A stretch of 64,000 bases of DNA, taken from the NCBI RefSeq assembly GCF_034140825.1, contig NC_089036.1:5458001-5522000 (forward strand), written 5' to 3'. Source of the DNA: Oryza sativa Japonica Group. Its lineage: Eukaryota > Streptophyta > Magnoliopsida > Poales > Poaceae. Position 1 is the stretch's first letter, and the number at the start of each line of letters is the position of its first letter. The position numbers and the translations under genes were made by a program. The notes beneath the pieces are model-generated. The model did no database searches and was not told the DNA's origin. It worked only from the letters and a program-made list of their open reading frames with translations. Shown in pieces: positions 58,217 through 64,000 of this stretch.

Positions 58217-60773
58217 ATGAGTGGAAGACGTGATGATTCAGGTACTTTTACCATCAGGCACTGAGCATTCACTTTCTTTATCACTGCATTGAATTGCATA
58301 ATATGCTCCTGCTGCCCTCAAAAGAGCAAATTGGAGAATCAGTCATATTGCACAGTGAAGTGAATAATGTGTGGTGATCATGCACAAATTGGTGACCAAA
58401 AACAAAATTCTGCAACTTCTTGGAGTACTTCAGATTTGGTCATTTTCAATGGGTGTGCATTTACTAGTTTGCTCTTTAGTGCTGACAGATAAGATTTTGC
58501 CGGTGGAGAAGGTCTTGCATGATGAATTCATATTTCATTTTTCTCATGCAGCTAAGATGGCAAAACTGAAGGAGCTATTGCACAGAAGTGAAAACCGTAT
58601 CTGTGCTGACTGCAGCGCGCCTGACCCCAAATGGGCGTAAGTATTTTCAACCTGATTCAAACTATCTGCAGAGCATCTGATTCCCAGTGGCTGTAAGACT
58701 TTGTAGAACCTGATTGTTCAATTTGAATCAGTTGGTGGTTTAAGTGATCACTAGTAATTAGTTTGTTTTCATATCCTTGCTGTGTTTTTGTTTGTATCCT
58801 CTTCTCTTCTATTTATTTTCTCTGGCAATGGTATTTGCACAAGAAAAAAACCAGGCAGCATGTATTGAGGAAAAATGAATGATGCACACACAGCCTTAAA
58901 TCTGAAGAATCCCTTCCATTTTGCCCCATACCTGTCATTATGAGCATAATCAGGCTATTGTACACTGATTTTAGTTAGGGGCTTCTCTTGACTGATAGTT
59001 CCTTGCAATTAATTGTTTTTTTCCTTACAGATCAGCTAATATAGGAGTATTCATATGCCTCAAGTGTTCCGGTGTTCACAGAAGTCTTGGCACACACATT
59101 TCAAAGGTTTCTTCAATTGCAATATAGATAGTGCTATAAATCTTTTTTCATCTTTCTTATCCAATTGAATTCAGCAAGTTTTTCTGTATTTACAGCATAG
59201 GCAAAGTTTGCACTGACAATTATGGCATATTATACATCATGTTTTGAGCATAATCACCATTCAGTATTTGTTTTGAGCAGGTTCTGTCAGTCACACTAGA
59301 TCAGTGGAGTGACAATGAAATTGATAACGTGATCGAAGTCGGTGGAAATTCTCACGCCAATGCTATATATGAAACCTTCCTGCCGCAGAACCACAGCAAG
59401 CCACATCCAGATTCTACCCAGGAAGAGCGAGAAAAATTCATCAGGTATTTTATTCCTCTGTTAGTTCGCAGCACTTTCAAGTGCAGGGTATGCCATTCTC
59501 TCATCTGAATTCCCAGATACAGGTCAATACTTTGGAGCTTCCCTTTTGTTCTGCAAATTGAACTGAAGAAATAGCTTAAAAAAATGTTCTCCTATGGTGT
59601 TTCAGTTATATCAAATGACACATACAGTTAATTACAATTCTTCAGGTCAAAATATGAGTTACAAGAGTTTCTTGAGCCAAGCCTACGGATTGTTTCTCAT
59701 CAGTCTAGCGACTCCGGGAAACATGCAGGCAGTGCCTCCCATTCTGTCAGTTCCAAGAGCGAAGTAGGCAGCACTGTCCTAAAACTGCAAATTGCATTTT
59801 GTTCTACCTTACTTAGCATGTTCTGCGACTCTTAGATTCAAATTTAGTAATCCCCGATTTGATTTGCAGGTAGGCATGATTGAGTTCATCGGAATATTGA
59901 ATGTCAAGGTGAAAGGAGGCACCAACCTAGCCATCAGAGACATGTCAAGCAGTGATCCTTATGTAGTCCTGACCCTTGGGCAACAGGTAGTATTATGAAA
60001 TCCTAATTTTCTGATGGTTTCTGGGCAACTAATTCAAGATCGAATTCATCGTTTTGTACCACATTGTCTCTCATTCAGAACATGCAGAAATTCTTGTTCT
60101 AAATTTCACCATATCTTCGCTGTGTGCAGAAAGCGCAAACCTCGGTGATCAAAGCCAACCTGAACCCTGTCTGGAACGAAGAACTCAAGCTCTCTGTTCC
60201 TCAGCAATACGGCCCTCTCAAACTGGTAAATCCCCTCACAGAATCACAACCAAACCTTCGAAAATCTTCTAATCTGTTTCTTCCATCTGATAGTCAAAAT
60301 AGCTAATTGTTCACCACTGAAATTTTCCGGTGTGTTCTTCCATCTGACAATTAATTTTCTGGTTTGTTCATACATCTGATAATTAGTTTTTCTGATTAGT
60401 GTTCATCCATCTGATAATTGTGACAATTAGTTTCTCTGATCCGAGTGTTCATCCATCTGATAATTGTGATCTTTGCTTTTCTTGGATGCAGCAAGTGTTC
60501 GACCACGACATGCTGTCCAAGGACGACCTGATGGGGGAGGCCGAGATCGACCTGCAGCCGATGATCAACGCGGCGGCGGCGTTCGGCGACCCGGGGCTGC
60601 TCGGCGACCGGCAGATCGGCCGGTGGCTCAAGTCCGGCGACAACGCGCTCGTCAGGGACAGCGCCGTCGTGGTCGCCGGCGGCGAGGTGAGGCAGGAGCT
60701 GGCCCTCAAGCTGCAGTTCACCGAGTCCGGCGAGGTGGAGCTGGAGATGCAGTGGTTTCCACTCAACATGTAG
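58217..60773 (+). CDS. ArfGAP with C2 domain, AGD12/ZAC-like
   Basis: Eight exons: 58217-58241, 58552-58636, 59031-59106, 59281-59444, 59646-59763, 59870-59986, 60130-60225 and 60492-60773; GT-AG, 320 residues. The ArfGAP zinc finger is Cys26-x2-Cys29-x16-Cys46-x2-Cys49, followed four residues later by the arginine finger Arg54 (CSGVHR), so GTPase activation of Arf is expected. A serine-rich linker (about 135-155) leads into a C2 domain (about 160-285). Acidic calcium-ligand candidates are Asp180, Asp185, Asp231, Asp233 and Asp239, so calcium-dependent lipid binding is likely. This domain order is that of Arabidopsis AGD11-13 (ZAC), which sit on Golgi and plasma membrane and act in vesicle traffic; AGD12 is linked to gravitropism. 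The last exon is notably GC-rich. Confidence 0.94.
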
Positions 60774-61175
60774 AACAAATCACGCTGTCACTTCGGATTT
60801 CAAGCTGGAGAATTTTAGAAAAAGAAAAGATGGGTTTTGATAATGAAGTTCATTGCATGAACTGTTTCAGCAAGTTTTTGCGTTGTTTACATGGCAAATT
60901 TTGCTGCGTTCAGAAATTTTAAATTTTTGGTTTGGCACGAGCCATTGCCCTGTTAACTTGGTTCATTTGTGATTCCAATAAAAAGGATTCTTTTGTGCTC
61001 TGGGTTAAATTCTTTTAGCTTGGCACTCGAAGTTTGCTCTTCGGAGTTTAAATGTTGTCAAACTTAGATCGAAACATTTTCCGTGTCTAATGCCAGCGAA
61101 AAACTATAAAACATTAGAGAACTTTGCTGAAATTTGCGAAATAAAACGGAGAAAATCGATGCAAAAATAGGGTAA
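60774..61175. other. ArfGAP 3' untranslated region and flank
   Basis: An AATAAA-like signal (CAATAAAAAGG near 60977) suggests the transcript end at about 61000. The last 30 bases share GATGCAAAAA and neighbouring text with the flank of the second snoRNA copy. Confidence 0.5.
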
Positions 61176-61272
61176 GGCTTCAGTGTGTGTAACAACATTA
61201 AGCGATCAGCGACGACATAATCGCCTCACAGAAATCCGCTAAGATCCTTTCGGACCTGAATCATCATAAGCC
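61176..61272 (-). ncRNA. Box C/D snoRNA, copy 1, double guide to 25S rRNA
   Basis: On the minus strand the RNA starts GGCTTATGATGATTCAGG, with box C TGATGA (61261-61266), and ends ACACACACTGAAGCC, with box D CTGA (61180-61183). The ends GGCTT and AAGCC form the terminal stem. The segment before box D (GTTGTTACACAC) and the segment before a D'-like CTGT (CTTAGCGGATTT) are complementary to the 25S/28S rRNA stretches GTGTGTAACAAC and AAATCCGCTAAG, which as I remember are neighbours in the large-subunit RNA. By the plus-five rule they would guide 2'-O-methylation of the U in GTGTGTAAC and of a C in AAATCCGC. 97 nt. A second copy lies at 61818-61914. Confidence 0.85.
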
Positions 61273-61571
61273 ATTCGATGGGAGTATCAAATCAATACAA
61301 CGATCCGACACGTCCCGTTTCATTGTGTATTTTTAGCAATTTTACATTGGATCACTGTGCTCCCAAAAATTACTGTGCCCAGATTTACCATGTTCCATGC
61401 TTCAAAATCAAGGATTCAGAACGCTTCCAGTTTACAGAGCCGTTTCACGGAGCAAACGTTTTCGTAATGAATTTGTATTCGTTTTCGTAATGAAATTATA
61501 TTTCGAGAATAATACAAATGCTCTATTCAGAAAAAAAGAAACTGGGAAGAATTGAACTGTACATACAACTG

Positions 61572-61667
61572 CAATGCTCAGTGGAAAGAGAAGTCGTTTT
61601 TTGGATTGAAAGCTCACGGCGACTGACGCCGCCACTGCTAAAACCCATTAAAATCATCATTGCATTG
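61572..61667 (-). ncRNA. Box C/D snoRNA, different member of the cluster
   Basis: The minus strand reads CAATGCAATGATGATTTTAA with box C at 61654-61659, and ends CTTTCCACTGAGCATTG with box D CTGA at 61578-61581. The outermost six bases, CAATGC and GCATTG, pair perfectly. The guide before box D would be CGACTTCTCTTTCCA; its target was not identified. The central part contains a GGCG...CGCC hairpin-like stretch and no clear D' box. 96 nt, between the two copies of the other snoRNA and on the same strand. Confidence 0.75.
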
Positions 61668-61817
61668 CGTTTCTCAAATCGAATACCTTCATCCATGTTT
61701 CTTTTAGCAAAAGTTTCAACCAAAATATAGCGGAGGCTTTGAGAGGCAGAATAAAAGAACAGAAAACAAAAAAAGAGAGAAGAAATAGATGCAAAAAAAT
61801 ATATTAAGGAGAGAGAA

Positions 61818-61914
61818 GGCTTCAGTGTGTGTAACAACATTAAGCGATCAACGACGACAGAATCGCCTCACAGAAATCCGCTAAGATCCTTTCGGACCTG
61901 AATCATCACAAGCC
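61818..61914 (-). ncRNA. Box C/D snoRNA, copy 2, double guide to 25S rRNA
   Basis: Nearly identical to 61176-61272: box C TGATGA at 61903-61908, box D CTGA at 61822-61825, stem GGCTTG/AAGCC, and both guide segments unchanged. The few differences lie outside the boxes and guides, which argues that both copies are kept by selection or are very recent. Confidence 0.85.
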
Positions 61915-61979
61915 CCCTCTGATGGATTTATCAAATCGATAGCACCAAACACCACGAAAAACAAATCGAGATCGCGAAT

Positions 61980-62075
61980 CTGCACGAGGAGAACCAAATC
62001 GAGATCGACAAAACGAACTGGAAAAGGAGATGGACCAATCCAAATCGAGATCGACAAAACGAACTGGAAAAGAGA
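61980..62075. repeat. Direct duplication of about 46 bp in the snoRNA transcript leader
   Basis: AAATCGAGATCGACAAAACG and the following GAACTGGAAAAG occur twice (near 61995 and 62041), separated by a few bases. Confidence 0.85.
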
Positions 62076-62159
62076 TGGAGGTTCGAATCAAAATCAAAAT
62101 CAAAATCGCCGCATCGAAGCAGATCTGAAGGGGAGAGGAGGGGCGAGATGACGGCGGCT

Positions 62160-62204
62160 GGCGGCTAGGGCTTGGCTTTTCCTGTTCAGGGCGATGGCTT
62201 TATA
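62160..62204 (-). promoter_or_regulatory. Probable promoter of the snoRNA cluster
   Basis: The minus strand reads CTCTATAAAGCC (TATAAAG at 62198-62204), then AAGCCCTAGCC about 30 bases downstream (near 62165), close to the telo-box AAACCCTA common in plant snoRNA and ribosomal protein promoters. It lies about 250 bases upstream of the first snoRNA and has no downstream coding frame of note, so a noncoding polycistronic precursor is likely. Confidence 0.55.
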
Positions 62205-63236
62205 GAGAGGCGGAGCTCGAATTAGGTCACCGCAAATCTGGGAGAAATTACGCTTTTGCCCTCGGGCGAACTCAAAAACGCCAGACGAATACCGAGACCG
62301 TCCGATCGCCCGATTAGTATTTGACGGTCCAGATAGAGGGCAGTTAAAAATCGAAACAAATGAGGAGGCTTTTTCACGAATCCTGAGCACACTACTTTTT
62401 CTTTCTTCGGTTGCACAGGATATACATACGTGCATATACATCACTACACACACAACATTATTTTCGTATGAATATGATCTCTAACCCACGCTCAAAGAGA
62501 CGAAAATTAGCGGTGTCTCGATAAATTTCAATTGCAAACCCATTTACATGTGCGTGTAATATTTATAAGCACCATGATTTGATCCATGTTATGTGGTCCA
62601 ACACTGCTGCACACGGTGCTTAATCGGAGTACTTTGTTTCTATCTTTTTTTCGATTATACAGAAGACACATACACACGCATGCCACACTCACATGTGAAT
62701 ACTTCGCTTGGTTGATACACACGCTCAAAAAAGACGTAGAACGGTGGCCACTCTTTAGATTCATTAGGTTTTATTAGAATGATATGTGTAATAGGACGCT
62801 CAAGAAGATGTAGACTAGTGGCCACTCTCTAGTTTTATTGAGATGATATGTGTAATAGGATTTGACCCATGACTAGGTTTAAAAAACTATGGAAATCAAT
62901 AGTGAAATTTGGACTTCTCGGACTGGGCAAAAGACACAAACACTCGGTTTTTAGGTCAAGTTAAAAAAAACAGAATTTTAAAATTTTTATGACATATATA
63001 TTTCCGGATTTTATTTTTTTTATCAATTTATCAAGTTGTTTTTTATTTTAAATAAAGATGAATTATTGTGCTATATGCAGAAAAAACACTGCTACTTCAA
63101 GCTCTCCTGACTTCTACACTTTGAGTCTTCAAGGGTACACACATAGAAAAGACAATAGGAATTTACTGTGTTATAAGCAGAGGCTGTGTTAGCCAAATTC
63201 TTTGTTTCATTGTCTGACCTGAAAATTGAGCTGAGC
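62205..63236. other. Intergenic DNA
   Basis: No gene seen apart from the tandem duplication listed below. Upstream control sequence of the snoRNA unit may lie in the first few hundred bases. Confidence 0.35.
62722..62860. repeat. Tandem duplication of about 75 bp
   Basis: Copy 1 begins CGCTCAAAAAAGACGTAGAA at 62722 and copy 2 CGCTCAAGAAGATGTAGACT at 62797; both end ATGATATGTGTAATAGGA. Copy 2 is about ten bases shorter. Confidence 0.85.
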
Positions 63237-63245
63237 TCCTGAAGT

Positions 63246-63718
63246 ATAGGTGGCCATATGGCCCGAGGCCCACGGCCCGGCCCGAAGCCCGCAATTTTGG
63301 CACGACCCAAGCACGGTACGGCCCAACCCGACAGCCGGGTCGTGCCTGGGCTGCACCCTCGGCACGGTGGGCCGGCCCAATGCACGGCCCGATCAAATAA
63401 AAATATAGGGATGCAAAATAGACTTAAATAATCGTATAAGGCAAGGCCCAAGACAGGAGGTATACAAAATAGACTTATTTTCCAGCCATTTAACCCAGCC
63501 CGCAGAGTTGAGGGACCAAAATTAGACTTTTTCTGTGAGGAAGCACGATGGGTCATCGTGCCTTCGGGCCGGGCCATGCCTGGGCCGTGTATGCCGCCCG
63601 TGGGCTGGCACAACACGGCCCGGTGTGTCGGTCGGGCCATGCCAGCCCAACAAGCCTCGGCCCAAGCACGGGCGGGCTTGGGCCGTGCCGTACCGGGCGG
63701 CCCAGATGGCCATCTATA
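63246..63718. mobile_element. Mutator-like MITE with perfect 9-bp target duplication
   Basis: TCCTGAAGT stands at 63237-63245 and again at 63719-63727, the 9-bp duplication typical of Mutator-like elements. The ends ATAGGTGGCCATATGGCC and, inversely, ATAGATGGCCATCTGGGCC are inverted repeats that run on into long GC-rich arms full of GGCCCG/CGGGCC (left to about 63390, right from about 63545) around an AT-rich centre. No transposase. The whole 473 bp can fold into one large hairpin. Confidence 0.9.
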
Positions 63719-63727
63719 TCCTGAAGT

Positions 63728-64000
63728 CTCCCCCTTAGCACAGTTTCAAACGATAATCAAACAACTAGGTGTACAAGAAATCACACATTATATATTCCAT
63801 ATGGTAAGCAAATTTTGCTTACCAATTTGGCCGTTACAACTAGTGTTCTCCTTTCCAAAAAATAACTATAGACAAAAAAGAATTAAGGCATCGGGACCTG
63901 TATATATCATCTGCACACCAAGGAATAAACCAAACCAAAGACCAAACTTTCAGCAACTGTATAATACGCTGCATTGCCAGAAGAGATAATCTAAGAGAGT
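63728..64000. other. Right edge of the window, no gene seen
   Basis: AT-rich. A short perfect inverted repeat, GGTAAGCAAATTTTGCTTACC-like, lies near 63803-63823. Confidence 0.35.

Noticed and set aside
61518-62453. Short frames on both strands over the snoRNA cluster
   Set aside because: No domains; the region is better explained by snoRNAs and their precursor.
63092-63989. Proline/arginine-rich frames up to 182 codons
   Set aside because: They run through the GC-rich arms of the Mutator-like MITE.

Overview
The window is plant nuclear DNA and looks like rice (Oryza). The spliced genes encode plant-specific products, among them photosystem I antenna LHCA3, a MONOCULM1-type GRAS factor and LEW1/NUS1. 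The intergenic DNA is full of grass-type Stowaway and Tourist MITEs, and several coding regions have the very GC-rich 5' ends typical of grasses. From memory, LHCA3 and a MOC1-like GRAS gene lie close together on rice chromosome 2; this was not checked.

Layout. 1-63 is the 3' end of a gene entering from the left (weak). 4406-5755 (-) is the intronless MOC1-like GRAS gene. About 10.6 kb without a recognisable gene follows. From 16.6 to 33.3 kb a run of minus-strand genes occurs: a 61-residue single-membrane-segment protein, a mitochondrial-type RCC1-repeat protein, LHCA3, the dehydrodolichyl diphosphate synthase subunit LEW1/NUS1, a truncated B3-domain fragment and a DUF971 protein. At 34.5-34.7 kb is a short piece of mitochondrial atp1 in nuclear DNA. 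35.7-41.5 kb (+) is a 14-exon alpha/beta hydrolase with one GC-AG intron. 43.3-46.2 kb holds two divergent paralogous genes, the second frame-broken. 46.6-53.2 kb is repeat territory: a broken Ty3/gypsy fossil, nested MITEs, a displaced copy of part of the hydrolase gene and a small coding-free LTR element. 54.8-60.8 kb (+) holds a CML21-like EF-hand protein and an AGD12-like ArfGAP-C2 protein. 61.2-61.9 kb (-) holds a cluster of three box C/D snoRNAs. A Mutator-like MITE with a perfect 9-bp target duplication sits at 63.2-63.7 kb.

The genes do not form a pathway; they are ordinary neighbours in a gene-rich arm. Shared regulatory themes are site II (GGGCC/T) clusters in front of the small membrane-protein and RCC1 genes, and a G-box plus I-box in front of LHCA3. 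The most interesting signals are the snoRNA cluster, whose duplicated member carries two guides to neighbouring sites in 25S rRNA; the exon-intron copy of the hydrolase gene 9.4 kb away; the atp1 insertion; and the frame-broken divergent paralogue. I saw no clear sign of an entirely new biological system. Exon borders were read by eye from splice sites, reading phase and family knowledge; no transcript data were available.
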